A stretch of 64,000 nucleotides of DNA from Saccopteryx bilineata (GCF_036850765.1 NC_089490.1:276968482-277032481), one strand, 5' to 3'; numbered from the stretch's first letter, positions 23,210 through 36,066 are shown. Program-made: numbers and translations. Notes: a model not told the origin generated them from the sequence alone.

Positions 23210-24560
23210 TGCATGGGTTTGGGCAAGTGCCTTGTGTCACTTCTTCACCACTACAATATTATACAGAATAGTTTATTGACCTAAAAATCCTCTGTGCTTC
23301 ACATATTCAGTCTTTCTTGACCTCCAGTTTTTGACAACCACCTATCTGCTTGCTATCTGTGTACTTTTGCCTTTTTCCAGAATGTTATTTATGAAATTAT
23401 AATTTTGAACTGACTGGTTTTTTTTAGCAATATGCATTTGAAAGACATCTATGTATTTACATGGTTTGATAGCTTATTCCTGTTTATATGAATAGCATTC
23501 CATTGTTGGGATTTATCATTGCTTGTTTATCTGTTTACCTACCGAAGGATCTTTGTTGCTTCCAGTTTTTGGTGGACAGATAAGAACAGATAAACAAGGA
23601 CAGAGATGAGAGAGATGAGAAGCATCTTCATTACAGCACCTTAGTTGTTTATTCACTACTTTCTCAAATGCGCCTTGATGGGGAAGGAGGGGTTTCAGCT
23701 GAGCCAGTGACCCTGGGCTCAAGCCAGCAACCTTGAGCTTCAAGCCAGCGATCTTTGGGCTCAAGCTAGCGAGTATGGGGTCATGTCTATGGACCTACGC
23801 TCAAGCCAGTGACCCCTTGCTCAAGCTGGTGAGCCCACGCTCAAGCTGGGGACCTCAGGGTTTGGAACCTGGGTCCTTTGTATCCCAGTCCAATACTTTA
23901 TCCACTACACCACCAGCTGGTCAGGCACCATCTATATCTTTGTAGGTGAGGTATGTGTTCAGATCCTTTGCCCATTTTTTGATTGGGTTCTTTGTTTTTC
24001 TGTGTTTGACTTTTAAGAGTTATCTGTGTGTTTTATATATAAGTCCACATCAGACATGTGTTTTGCAAATATTTTATCCTAGTATGCAGCTTGTTTTTTC
24101 ATTCTTATATTAGTGTTATTGCAGAGCAGAAACTTTTCATTTTAATGAAATCTAATTTTTTTGTTTGTTTCATGAATTTGGTTAGGTGTTATATTTAAGC
24201 ACTTCTCAAGAAATCCAAGGTCATGCAGTTTTTCTTCCCTATTTTCTTCAAGAAATTGTATAGTTTTGCAATTTCATTTAAATCAGTTTTCATTTTGAGT
24301 TAATTTTTGTGACTGGCACAAGGTCTTTCTCTAGATTCACTTCTGTTTTTGCATTTGAACAACCAATTCTTCCAGCACCATTTTTTGAGACTAGACTTAA
24401 TTGATTCGCCTTGGCACATTTTTCATAGATCAGCCAACTGTTTGTATATGAGTCTGTATCTCATCTCTATTGTGCTCTATTGATGTGTCTACAATTTTTA
24501 TACAGCACTCTGTCTTAATCACTACAGCTTTATGGTAAGTCTCCTATGTGATTCTTCCAT
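23210..24560 (-). mobile_element. Old L1 (3' UTR plus ORF2 end), split by a SINE
   Basis: Antisense L1M-type sequence: a 3' part with TTTACCTACCGAAGGATCTTTGTTGCTTCC near 23530, then after the SINE an ORF2-like part with GATCCTTTGCCCATTTTTTGATTGGGTT near 23963 and TCCAGCACCATTTTTTGAGACTAG near 24371. Degenerate, no open frame. Confidence 0.65.
23574..23925 (-). mobile_element. tRNA-derived SINE, type B, with expanded 20-bp core
   Basis: Reverse-strand copy inside the antisense L1. Head at 23925 (GCCTGACCAGCTGGTGGTGTAGTGGATAAAG); 3' motifs TTAGTTGTTTATTCACTACTTTCTC and GAGAGATGAGAAGCATC. The core carries CTCAAGC-type units at about 23718, 23738, 23760, 23799, 23820 and 23840, an almost exact 20-bp period with one decayed unit near 23780. 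Target duplication not readable. Confidence 0.85.
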
Positions 24561-25049
24561 CATTGTACTTATAATAATGTTTTAAAATAGAAAGTTTAGG
24601 GAAATTTTCTTTTAAATTAGTAGGACGTAGAAAGCAACTATTAAAATTCTTGAAGTTCTTAGTTCGATAATTGTTTTCCATAGTGAATTACAGAAAGGAA
24701 ATCAGAGCCCATAGTTTTATAGCTGAAAGTACATTAATGAGGTTTTTTTTGTTTGTTTTCTGCTTATGTCTGAAGTATAAATATATCCAACAAAATTTAG
24801 ACTAATTTGTGGAATGTGGATTGATAAACATTTACTTAAAGAAGTGGCAGCATTTGGTCTAAAAGTGAGTGCAAAGTGGCTATAAAGGTCAACCCACAAA
24901 TTCATAAAATTCTAGAAAATGTAATAAAAGTGTAACAAAAACTGAGTTATTATTTGCATCAACATTAGTCTATAACCTATCTAGCATTAATTAGGAATAG
25001 AACTGCTTATGTACAAATAGCAAAAGCCAATTAAATTACACAAAAGAGT

Positions 25050-25260
25050 GAAGAAGAAGACAACATTGTAAATATATTCATATTCCCCAAATGAATTAAA
25101 AACTTAATACAATTCATTAATAAACTCATGATATTTAGGAGATATTGAACAAAATCTTTCTAAAAACATATATGAAAATAAGACAGTCCCTAAATTTCTA
25201 AAACAATTCTGGAAAAGATGGTAAAAGAGACTTATTCAATCTTGTAGAAAAAATTCTGTA
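25050..25260 (+). mobile_element. Ancient L1 ORF2 fragment
   Basis: Resembles the L1 segment encoding the [11 protein letters not shown] region: AATTAAAAACTTAATACAATTCATTAATAAACTCATGATATTT, then AACAAAATCTTTCTAAAAACATATATGAAAATAAGA and AAAACAATTCTGGAAAAGATGG. Heavily diverged. Confidence 0.5.
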
Positions 25261-25599
25261 GTCATAGTACTGGGAACATAGTGGTGGTCATAAAGAATGA
25301 TTCTCGATTAGAGGCAGTTTTGTGTTTCCAGGGACATTTGGTCATATTAAGACATTTATGAGGTCACAGCTGAAGAGGGGAGTTGTGCTACTGAAATATA
25401 GTGGGTAGAGACTAGGGATTATGCAGCCATTGCATTCACTGGGTAAAGAGAAAAAATCAAGGCTAGGCACTATCTACCATGTCTTGTTGTTTTCAGAATA
25501 CCTATTTTCTTTCTAGCAGCAGCCCATTTAAGGAGGTAAGTGTATTCCTTCAGGTGGCTGTACAGAATATTTTATCAAATTGTTGCCAGATCACCTGTT

Positions 25600-25617
25600 T
25601 TTTTTTTTTTTTTTTTG
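25600..25617. repeat. Poly(T) run
   Basis: An isolated T homopolymer of about 18 with no SINE or L1 body recognised next to it. Confidence 0.8.
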
Positions 25618-27254
25618 GAAAGGCAATGTGACAAGTCACAGGAGCCAGCTTCAATGGTAGGGATGGGATGAAAAATACAACTAAGCATCAAACTCCCTTT
25701 CCACACCTATTTCCCACAAAGGCTTTCTTCTTTACTGAGATTCTCATTAAGTTCACCTTAAGGATTGCATTAGGATTTCCCCAAGGACACATGTATTGTT
25801 CTTTAACTGGAGTGTATGTACTACAGGGTCAGGCTGATGGGTTAGAAGGTTGTATTAGCCAATATGGGTTGTGGGGCCTTTTCTTAGTGAATCATGATCA
25901 ATAATTCAGCTAGACCATGTAGGGGAGCTCATGGAAACTCAGAACAGACACAGCAGAATAAATTAGGAGGAAGGATTTTCCCTAGGATGCAAACCTCAGG
26001 TTCTATGTGGTGGCCCATTGCAGAAATGAAATTACTGCCAATTCCACCAGTGAGTGTGATTAAAGGTAATACAAATTCCATATTTTTAAACACCAGAAGA
26101 AATTGACTTTGTGTCATGCTTTATGTCCGAAAATGTGCTTATGGAATGCCACATAAACCAAATTTCACACCCAATTTATTCTCAATTTTAAGGCAAAGTG
26201 TTAGTCACAACAATGTCTGACATATCCCATTGTACATTTATAATATAAGAAGTTTTTACTGAGCAAGGCAAGAAAAACAAGGCCCATAGCTTTCAGATGC
26301 TAAATTGGATCAACATTAGCTATACATCTGTGGATTATTCTAGATATTATTTCTTATACTGCTATTCACTATAATTTACTTTTAACCATAGCTTTACTTT
26401 AAACTAATTAAAAATGAAGTCAGTTGAACGTATGTGAAAACAAATTGCTCCTGAGATTTAAAAAGTACTAGAAATTTTCAGCCTCAGGAGACAGCTGTGA
26501 CAAGAAGCAATAACAAGTATACAGCTTGCACACTAAGAGTTATTTGACTGTTGAATAAATATGACTTGAAATTTTGATGACAACTTTCAGCCATCAAATA
26601 AGTTAATTCTGATGATGCAAGACTGCTGTGCTAACTCGAATTTGATTCACTACAAAGAACTAATATTTTTCTGTCTGAGGGTATGGGGAAGGTGTCTTGT
26701 GTGAAATGGGAAGAAATAGCCAAAGAAAGCTTATCACACTGAGGATGGAGATAGCTTGTTTTGTTTAGCAATGAAGTCTCAACCATAAGAGAGATGATCA
26801 TGCCTAGCATCTGAGCCGGTACACACCTGGCCTCCCCCAGGAAGCCAGGCACTCACACATCTGCACACTCACATCCAACTCCTAGTTAACACATGTACTG
26901 GGCAGTGTCAGGAATGAAACCTGCCTGCAAAGTCTGCTAATAGACCACGACTCAGTTTAGACTAAAATCTGAATGGAAGACTAAATATCTTTTAAGTAAC
27001 AATCTCTCTGTAAAGTGATTCCCCTGCTCAAAAGACTATTCCAAAAAGGTAAGATGGTGGATAATTGGACTGAGGTTAGCCTTCCCCATTCTAACTTGTT
27101 GCCTTCAATGCAGGCTTTTCACTTCTGTTGCACCTGGAAGCAACACAGTGAGTACACATGTTTAAGACTTAAAAAAAAAAAAAAGAAAAGAAAACAGATA
27201 TGCCAAGAAATAAAATAACTTTCTCCTAGTCTGACTGCAGCAAAACAATTATGA
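25618..27254. other. Intergenic or intronic DNA, no gene seen
   Basis: Only short chance frames. An (A)n/(AAAG) stretch occurs at about 27170-27194. No exon or repeat recognised. Confidence 0.35.
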
Positions 27255-27745
27255 CTGAAAATGCTGTAGGGGCAGAAAACATTTTTTTTTCTTCCCTTTT
27301 AAGTTCTTCAGCTGGTCTAATAATTACATTAACATAAGATATCAACAGGAGAAAAATAAATTTTGTACATACAAGAGCTCCATAAAAATAAGACTCCCCA
27401 AAAGTCAGGTAATTGAGATTTATATACCATCCTGAACTGAGGAAAAGAGGATAGGAGTTTGGGATCTAAAGGCAGAAAAGCAACTCACAGGAAGCTGAGA
27501 GGGTGGATGTTTGGTAAACACACATTTGCCATGCCATGCAGACAAGTCTTTCAGATACAATAAGCTGTTTTTGGTAATAGCTCTCTTCCTAATACAGGCT
27601 CCTTATCTAAACTCTTTTAGGCAGGTAAGGGGGAGGTAAGAAGGTCTTCCTGAGTTTTCTTGGACCTGATTGTCTTTTGTTCAAAAATAATTCACATGCC
27701 AAAGTGAAACATTCTGGGGTGACATCTTTTGTTCTCCCTCAAAGC
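27255..27745. mobile_element. Possible ancient ERVL-type LTR
   Basis: Layout recalls old ERVL LTRs: an AGGAGAAAAATAAATTTTGTACATACAAGAGCTCC block near 27350 and an AAACATTCTGGGGTGACATC ending near 27706. I see no target duplication and cannot name the family. It could be unique sequence. Confidence 0.3.
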
Positions 27746-29280
27746 CAAGCATCATGGTGGCCAAAGTCCTCTGCTATTTTGAGCCTGCACTTCTTTCCAG
27801 GGCAGATGGCAACTAACACCTATTCCCCCTTCACACTGATTTGAAGCAAATCAAACACCTGACCACATCCAGATGCAGCGGCGCTGAAGAAACCTAATAC
27901 AGTACTCTCCTGTGAACTCAACTCCACCTAGGATATGATTTAAGATAATGAAAGTGCTATTTCATCCCTACAGCACTTACCTTCATAGATAAGTAGCCTC
28001 CATGTTTACTGATGGGAAAATCTGCATAAAGTGTTCCAGACTTGACCCCATCTCAGAAGGAATGAGCTCACCGTGGTCATGACACCCTGAGCTCAGCAGC
28101 ATCGTTTCCACACGGAGCCTGCTAATCTCTCTATTCCCTGAACCAGATGCTCCTTTCTTAGCTGAAATAAGCTATGAGTGCTTGTCAAGAACTAAGATTT
28201 ACTAAATTTGTTTAGTTTTTCTTTTCCCTTGCTCAAATTAGAAACATATGTTCATCACCTTCGCATATGGATGGTTCAGCATGAAGTGTTTTCCTCATTT
28301 TAGTCAGAGCAGAACACTTAGTTATCATTTCAGAGATGGCCTACAAAAAATAAGACATGCACCACTTACTTTATTAATAGTGTTTCCTTGCAAACTAACA
28401 AATAAATTCAACTGACTGAGATGTGCCTACCATCTTAGTGCCGTCATTAGTACTGTCTTCAGGGAGGAGATGCTGACGGTGGCTCTGAGTGGCAGGAACC
28501 ACATGGAGAGCCTTCAAGTCTGTGGGATCATGTTTGAAGTAGGGACTAGTGATGGGACCCAAGACTTATCATCTCTAAATTTTGTCTTGATGGGGGCATG
28601 GCTGCCACAACAATAATTACCATTTGAAAGTGGCTCCCAGCATGGTTTGTGGAGGGCTAAAGGAGCCAACACAAATATCACTCCTGGGTCAGCCCGGTTG
28701 TACCTGGCACTTTCCTGCAGGGGTAGTATCTCAGGAGCAATGAAGATTATTGGAAAACTCAAATGTCATTTAGGGCCATTTAGGTAGGCAGGTGGCCACA
28801 AGCTGGACCAAAACTGATGCTATAGGTTGAGATGGGTCTATAAAGAAAGCCAGGACTCAGATGAGAAAGTAAGCATTAGTTATCACTGCATTATAGTCTT
28901 GCAGCTGAGAATAAAGGAAAAGCAAGTTTATCATCTTTTATATACCAATGTCATTTTCTCTTTCTCTCTCTCTCTCTCTGTATATGTATACCAGCAAGGT
29001 TTGCACTCACCATTTTTTCTGCAGGTTTCTCATACTAATAAAAGAATTTCCATTTAACAATTGGAGGCAATGAGGCTGCCATGCTTCTCTCTGGGAAGAG
29101 GCAAGGATCTACATAAATAAATTTTTATTTATGACCATTGCTGATCTTGACCTTAAAGGGGCAGGATTAGTGAGGAAGGTGGGCCACAGAAGAAGAATAT
29201 AGTAAAGAAGCACATGACAAATAGGTGACTGAAGATATACAGGCCACAGAACATGTAATATAGAAGTCAAAGATTGGCAT
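27746..29280. other. Intergenic or intronic DNA, no gene seen
   Basis: No supported coding or RNA feature. A short (TC)n run lies at 28960-28979. Confidence 0.35.
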
Positions 29281-29859
29281 AAAAGAATTCCTTTGTTCCA
29301 TAATGGTTGTACTACTTTACATTCCCACCAACAGTGTATGAGGGTTCCTTTTTCTCCACAGCCTCTCCAACATTTGCCATTACCTGTCTTGTTAATAATA
29401 GCTAATCTAACAGGTGTGAGGTGGTATCTCATTGCAGTTTTGATTTGCATTTCTCTAATAACTAAAGAAGATGAGCATCTTTTCATATATCTGTTGGCCA
29501 TTTGTACTTGGGATCTTGATAACATTATACGAAGTGAAATAAGTAAATCAGAAAAAAACAGGAACTGCATTATTCCATACGTAGGTGGGACATAAAAATG
29601 AAACTAAGAGACATTGAAAAGAGTGTGGTGGTTACAGGGGGAGGGAGGAAAGGGAGAGGGAAAGGGGAGGGGGAGGGGCACAAAGAAAACTAGATAGAAG
29701 GTGACAGAGGACAATCTGACTTTGGGTGATGGGTATGCAACATAATTGAAAGACAAGATAACCTGGACTTGTTGATCTTTGAATATATGTAACCTGATTT
29801 ATTGATGTCGCCCCATTAAAAAAATAAAATTATAATTAAAAAAAAAAGAATTCCTTTGT
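29281..29859 (+). mobile_element. 5'-inverted (twin-primed) L1 insertion with 16-bp target duplication
   Basis: Two pieces of the same L1 family as 14476-22354. 29297-29506 is the reverse complement of the ORF2 stretch 21481-21690. 29507 to about 29840 is in + orientation and matches from about 21970 through the 3' UTR and A tail. The stretch in between (about 21691-21969) is missing. The whole is flanked by perfect AAAAGAATTCCTTTGT at 29281-29296 and 29844-29859. This is the classic product of twin priming. It keeps the Cys codon (TGT) that is mutated in the long copy. Not a gene. Confidence 0.95.
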
Positions 29860-30269
29860 ATGACTAGTGTTTTATGTGACCTTGGAGAAGCAAGAAGTAG
29901 TGACGATAATGGTACAGAGAAGAAATGATGAATACTTCTTGCATTCATAAACTATATTGTCCTTCATTCATTCACTTCCTCTACACAATTATTGAGTGCA
30001 TAACACATGGCAGCCATCTTATTGATGCCAGTGACAGGTGGGTAAAAAACATCCCTACTTCCTTGAAAAAGTTTCCGTTCTAGTGACTGCTATGTCTGTC
30101 TATTTGAGTGCAGAAGGCTTTCCTTTGTACCACACTGGTGACAGTAGTGAAAGTCAGACATTTGGGGATTTTTCCAAGACTTCCCCAGCTGACTCTCAAG
30201 CTGTGGCTCTTGGCTCTGTTTTAATATCAGTAACTAAAACTGCAGCAGCTTTCCATCACGTTCCAGAAT

Positions 30270-30345
30270 CTTCACCTGTGTCATCTCACGGCAAACCTGT
30301 TATTGCTAGTGTTTCCATTTTACTCTGAAGAAATGGAGGCTCAGA
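30270..30345 (+). mobile_element. MIR fragment
   Basis: Contains the MIR-like series CTCACGGCAAACCTG, CCATTTTACTCTGAAGAAATGGAGGCTCAGAAA, a diverged form of the conserved MIR core. Confidence 0.55.
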
Positions 30346-30379
30346 AATATCTGGTATTTTATAAAGCACAATGGTTAAA

Positions 30380-30570
30380 TTTGTAAACTGTGAAGTTTGC
30401 TTATTTGGGTGCAAGTGAAGCTGTGACACAAATGTCAAACTTTGGGGAAATTATTTAATCTATCTACAATTCAGATTCTTTGTAAAATAGTCCTAATATT
30501 GGCACATGTGTCAAAAACCTGGTATAAAAAGTAAATGAGTTAATATATGTGAATTATTTAGAACAGCCTT
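30380..30570 (+). mobile_element. MIR SINE
   Basis: MIR landmarks in order: GTGACACAAATGTCAAACTTTGGGGAAATTATTTAATCTATCTAC, TTTGTAAAATAGTCCTAATATTGG, and AATGAGTTAATATATGTGAATTATTTAGAACAG. Diverged but collinear. Confidence 0.65.
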
Positions 30571-30584
30571 TTGAATATAGTGAT

Positions 30585-31014
30585 TGACTATGGGATTGAA
30601 TGATGGCCCCCAAAAGATATGTCCAAGTCTTAACCCTTAAAATTTGTGGAGGTCATTTTATTTGGAAAAGGGTCTTTGCAGATGTAATTAAGTTAAGGAT
30701 CTTGAGGTAAAATCATTCTGGATTTAGCGTGAGCCCTTAATTCCAAGATAGGTGTTCTTATGAGGAGAAGAGAGAAAACAGACACACAGAGAAGAGTCCA
30801 TGTGAAGTGGAGGCAGACTGGGGTGATGCAACTACCAGCTGAGGGCCCCAAGAACTGTCGTCCTTCCTCAGTGCTGCCAGAAGGAATCGCCCCGTAGACA
30901 CTTTGACTGCAGACTTCTGCCTTCAAAACTGTGAGAGAATGTTTTTTTTGTTTGTTTGTTTCAAGTCACAAAATTTTAGGGCATTTATTATGCCAGCCAT
31001 AAGAAACTAATACA
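30585..31014 (+). mobile_element. MaLR (MLT1-class) solo LTR
   Basis: Matches the MLT1-like order: GGATTGAATGATGGCCCCCAAAAGATATG, GGAAAAGGGTCTTTGCAGATGTAATTAAGTTAAGGATC, CTTATGAGGAGAAGAGAG, a purine-rich R region, and a CATAAGAAACTAATACA end. It starts TG and ends CA, with flanking GTGAT (30580-30584) and GTAAT (31015-31019) as a likely 5-bp duplication, 4 of 5 matching. Non-coding ERVL-MaLR relic. Confidence 0.8.
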
Positions 31015-31192
31015 GTAATTCACATACATACCCCTCACTTTGTTTTGTTTAGTTACGTAGCAGGTTGAGGCTCACCAAGGTCTCTATCTCGGCCATCTGA
31101 TTCAGATCCTTAGCCAGAATCTTCGACTCTCAGTGACCACTCCCAGGTTCTGGTTTTGCATCCCATTTGGATTGCTCTCCTTGACCTTTCAT

Positions 31193-31465
31193 CAGAGGCA
31201 GATTAAGGTTGGTTGAGGCCCCAGGTGCAGAAGAAAATATTGGGCCCCTTAAAAAAAAAAAGAGAGACAGGGAAAATAAAAATACGTGTTAACCATATTT
31301 TTAATTAAATAAAAAAATACCATGTACTATTAATGTTAAAATTGCACATATGAAACCAAACTTGGTGTCATTAGAAAAAAGTGTCAAGTTGAGGTTTTGT
31401 GGGGCCCTTCAGAAGTCGAGGCCCAGGGCATGCACCCAGTGCGCCCTCCATTAAATCTGCCAGGG
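31193..31465. mobile_element. hAT-type MITE, 273 bp, perfect 8-bp target duplication
   Basis: Flanked by identical CCTTTCAT at 31185-31192 and 31466-31473. Termini CAGAGGCAGATTAAGG and, on the other strand, CCCTGGCAGATTTAATGG share GGCAGATT with a few mismatches. GGGCCCCTT and GGGGCCC motifs lie inside both ends. No transposase. Confidence 0.75.
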
Positions 31466-31473
31466 CCTTTCAT

Positions 31474-32469
31474 GATCTTTCTCTATCTTACTAATCTTGG
31501 CTTTTCACTGGGGCTCCATTTTCTGTGCACCTCTGCTCTGGATTTTCTCTACAAACTTCAAGGGAAAGACACAGCTTCTCCAGACCCTCCCCTGCAGAAC
31601 CTGCTCACCAGAGCCGGAGCCTCAGCTGTTTAGAGCTGAGGTGTAAGACCTACACTTAATACCCAATTGTTGAGTAGCTGAAGCAGTTTATAAACAAAAG
31701 TGACAATGTATAAACATAGGGTAGAGGCAGCACATACCCCATTTCCTGCAGAGATCAGATAGAGCATCTGGAGGAGGGGGGACATTAATCTGTGTGGTGA
31801 GGAGCAGAAACCTAATGAATTTGGGAAACACCCCACAACCCGAGCACATTACTGTGAAGGAACAAGTAATCTACGATGGATGGAATTGGGAAGGGCTTTC
31901 TAAGTAGAGAGTTTTCACAAAATATGGATTCAAATGGAGAAAACGTTCAATTCCCTGTGTTGTTGGAGTTTATGAAATATCTGCATCTAACTTTCTTCCT
32001 TTAAGTTCATATTTTAAGCCACTACATAAAAACATGAAGAGTAGTGTAAAGAAAAAGTCCCACATAGTATTTATATAGAAACCAATGTTTTTCAAGTGTG
32101 AATATTTCAGAAAAGCATTTTCCTGTGAATTGTCAACATGTGAAACACATGAAGCATTAAAAACAATTGGTCTCCAACTTCTCACTCATGATAAAGAAGG
32201 CAGGCACAAATAATTCTGATGAGACAGCTGGTCCTTAACTTTCTGGCTTAGTTTCAATTTACAAAGCAGTTGAGGTGAGTGGGTATAGAGAGCCCTTACT
32301 AGTTCCTCCAAGTGTGATAAGTAGAGCAACGGGGACCCTGACCCAGTTCACTAAAGGAAATATTACAAAAAATCCTTCTTGCGAAAGCAAAATACCAATC
32401 AGGTGGAGGGGTCTAACCAAGGAATGAAGAACACTGGGAATGATAACCACATGTATAAATATTAAATAT
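31474..32469. other. Intergenic or intronic DNA, no gene seen
   Basis: No supported gene or repeat. Short frames only. Confidence 0.35.
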
Positions 32470-32930
32470 ATAAAACTATTTTAAAATGTTATTTAGATCT
32501 CTTCAAAAGATAATGGGATTGTTTAAACAAAAACTAATAAAATGTAGCCTAGAGTTTATAATGTGGATAAAATTAATGTGTATAATAAAAAGAGATAAAA
32601 AGTAGGAGAAGAAAAATAGAAGTTTTTTTTGTTACATTTTTATACAATATACAGAGGTAAAATATCATCTGAAAGGTGTCTGTGATGTTTACTATATTCC
32701 CATTAAAATAAGAAAACAAAGAATGTAAGAGGGAAAAAAACCCAAAATAGATGGGACAAATAGAAAACATCATGATAACAGCTATAAACTTAATTATAAC
32801 AGCAATCACATTAAAGGTGCATAGTTTAAACATTCAAAGGAAAAGGGAAAGAGTATCAGATTGAGTGAAAAACACCCAACTATGATATATGCTGATTGCA
32901 TGAATAAATTTAAATAAAATGTCCAAACTG
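32470..32930 (+). mobile_element. Possible ancient L1 fragment
   Basis: A-rich sequence with the wording of old L1 5' ORF2/inter-ORF DNA (TTTAAACAAAAACTAATAAAATGTAGCCTAGAGTTTATAA near 32521). Family uncertain. Confidence 0.4.
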
Positions 32931-35900
32931 AGTAAATTTCAATTGTGTTATTAGTGTTCTTCTAACTAACATTCCTTTTTAAAAGAAGTATTTCAATCAA
33001 TAATTTTTCTCTCCTTTTCTGACAAGTGTTAGGATTGTTAGTTTTGCTTTAGAATCATCCTAAGGTACAAAGTTAATCAGCAACATTGTGGGAAAGGGGA
33101 GGGGTGGGTCAGAATGAGTGATAAAGTAGGAAAAGAGTCTGGAAACTTGCTTTTTGTAAAAGGTAAGAGAGTAGTTATCAGCTTTGTGGGCCAAATATAT
33201 CTTTGTTGAATACTTTTCTTCTTTTTAAACAACCTTTTAAAAATCTAAAAACCTTCTTAGTTTATAAGTTGTACAGTAACAGACCTTGGACAAGAGTAGA
33301 CCACAGACCCAAGTTGACCAATGTCTACTTTAAATGACTGGAGAATGTAGAACTTGAATCTCTTACTGATGACTAAGAGCCCTCTGGGGAGCATGGGTGG
33401 ATGCATTCCACTATAAGCTATGAACTCCTTGAAGGCTGTTAAGGGAGGTCATCCAGAAAACATGACTACCAGTTGACCTTTGAGTTGGACCTGGGAAATT
33501 GAAGTCCCCTCACTCACTCCCTTGCCCTTAGAGTATACACTCTGCCCACCATTCTCACAGTGGAAACCCCTCTCAAGGATGCAACTTTGAGAGAAAAATG
33601 TGTTGTTGAGATCATCTGGATGATGTATGTGACTGAGCCCAGTTGGGCTTCTACATAAATTTATAAAATTATGGCAGGTGGAGGTAGAAATCTACTCATC
33701 CTGCAGTTGCCCAAGACAAATTTCAAATGTAAGTTGCTTGTTTGACTCATCTATAGCTATGTGCAAAGCTGAGAACTCAACTTAAGTATAAAATATGTCT
33801 TCATCCTAAATAAATTTGAGTTAAAATAAAAGAAAATTTAGCTATATAATTTAAACTATACTAGCAAAATTACAATAACAATTCCAGAACAGAATAGTAA
33901 GTATTTTATAATATACATCTCTGTTGTGGTACTTCTTCTGGTAGCAATATTGCTATCACTGAATGTCTATGTCACATTTAATTGTTAATATTTAAATGTG
34001 GACGTTCAATGAGAAAAAATAGTGCTTGCTTTTTCTTTTGACTTGGTACATATGGATACAGAATAAAGTTATTTGTAAATTTTACATGAAGCTTCTATCT
34101 GAATAGAAATAAAAATAATATAAATTTAATCTGACATGATTATGGTGATCTCACCTAAGGAATTATTATTGTAGGGTATTTTTATCTTCTCCAACTCATT
34201 CAGAGACACATTTGTAAATCTAATTATCATACACATAAAAACCCCTTCATACAGGTCAGATATTGGATAAGGATGGGTTCCCAGAGAAAGTTGGGGGTTA
34301 GGAAGCTGGAGAAGCCATAATTCTCTTGTTCCCTTGAGTTGTGATTAAATTCTTTGCATGTGATATATGAATACCCCTGTCAGAATGAACATATTGAAAT
34401 TATATTCTATGAGCAAAACCTACAGCATCTGGTTTGTGCCTACTGAAATGTGTAACACAAAAAGCCACCTTGAGAATCCAATCAAAATTCACGCCAACAT
34501 CCTTCAGTTAGTTTAGCAATTGGGAACCCATAGAACTCATGTGGATTTGTGACAACATAATGGATTTTGAGTCTGTATAACTAATAAATAAATCTCCAGC
34601 AGATGTATTTGCTGACTAAGATGTGTATGTTACTTTTCTATTCTAATCTATATGTCATGTTTTCTCAGCTCTGGCTCTGGTTGGAGCCGTTTTTAATTGC
34701 TACAACTTCTCCTAAGGTGTTTGCCTCTTTGTGGTAATACCTGCACTAAACTGAATCCAAATTTTCACTTGAATAAATACAATTAGATAGACCCACAGTG
34801 AAGCAAAATTATGATTATAGCCAAGAAACCTAGTATAAGGGAATCAACAGCAGCTTTGTATCTTATCTGTTGTCCCAACTTCTTAATGATATCAGAACAG
34901 GTTGAGCACACATCACAAAGCTCTGTGAGAATGAAGATCCAAACTCTGTACTTAGAATGTTCATGTATCTACTAGGTCTGTGATGTTCATCTTTTGGGAT
35001 TTTTCTTCCTAACTGCTATAGCTGATTCTCATAGGACACCATTTTCATTGAACACACAGTGGTTACAGAGTTTTCTTCACCTCACCGGGATACCTGAGAT
35101 TATTATCAGTATGTGGAGGAAAACATCCTCTGTTCAGAAACAGATGCTTAACAGTCCTGACAGCATCTAACCATAAGTGTTCTCACTATAGACCAAGGAG
35201 TTTTACAGCAAAATCTTGCTTATTAAGAGCTCCAATATCATGGAGATAATCACAAATCTAATCTGCACTAGTCATTTAAGAGTTCTACAAATACAGCTCC
35301 AACATCTTGAAGATCTTTTTTATTGTGAAAATATATGCTAAAATGTCACATTTCAAATGAAAATTAAAAAATGTTTTTGTAAGATAAGTTATTTTAGACA
35401 AATAGCTAATGCTATTGCCTCATCAGTTAAAACATAATTTGAAAGTATTTATTTTAAATATATAACAAGTGAAAAATATGACCTATATAGGAAATAAACA
35501 TACAGAAGAGCGCTCAAGTATTTTAGCAGCTAAGCTCAAATAAATACACCTATCAATATATAGCAGCTAACATTTATTATGTTCTCTTTTAATATCTTAA
35601 ACCAGATATTTTTTCTGATGTTCCTTGGTATGTAAATGACACACACTTTTCTCTGTGTCCAAATCCAGATTCCAATCATTCAATCATCTTTGGCCCATGT
35701 CCAGCTTATTATGTGCAATTTGGTAAGTCTCTCTTTTCCTTTGTTTTACTGCCATGCCTCTTATTAGATTATTATTCTCTCACATGTGCTTTATTACAAA
35801 AGCCCCTTCAGCAGTCATCACTGTCCAGGTTTACCCAGCCTAGATCCACACAGATGCTGCCATAACCCAACTTCCTCCATTGTACCCTTCTGATAGTGTC

Positions 35901-36061
35901 AATACCTTTCTCCCAAACCTTAACATTTATCCTTAAGCTTTTTGGGAAGGTTGTCGACTTATAAGGCACTACCCTTCTCAGACACAATAGACAGGTTGCT
36001 GTTTATATCTCCCCCTCCTGTGAAGCCTGGGAGTGTCCAACTTGTTCCTAAACTCTTGAAA
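32931..36061. other. Long unassigned AT-rich stretch
   Basis: About 3.1 kb with no open frame over 60 codons and no repeat I can name, so it may be largely single-copy. No splice-bounded conserved frame recognised. Confidence 0.4.
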
Positions 36062-36066
36062 GATTC

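Noticed and set aside
23700..23860. Regularly spaced short repeats that could suggest a CRISPR-like array
   Set aside because: 20-bp contiguous tandem units with no spacers, internal to a SINE in a mammalian genome.
29109..29570. 153-codon minus frame with convincing L1-like protein
   Set aside because: It is the inverted arm of a twin-primed L1 plus flanking sequence, not a separate gene.
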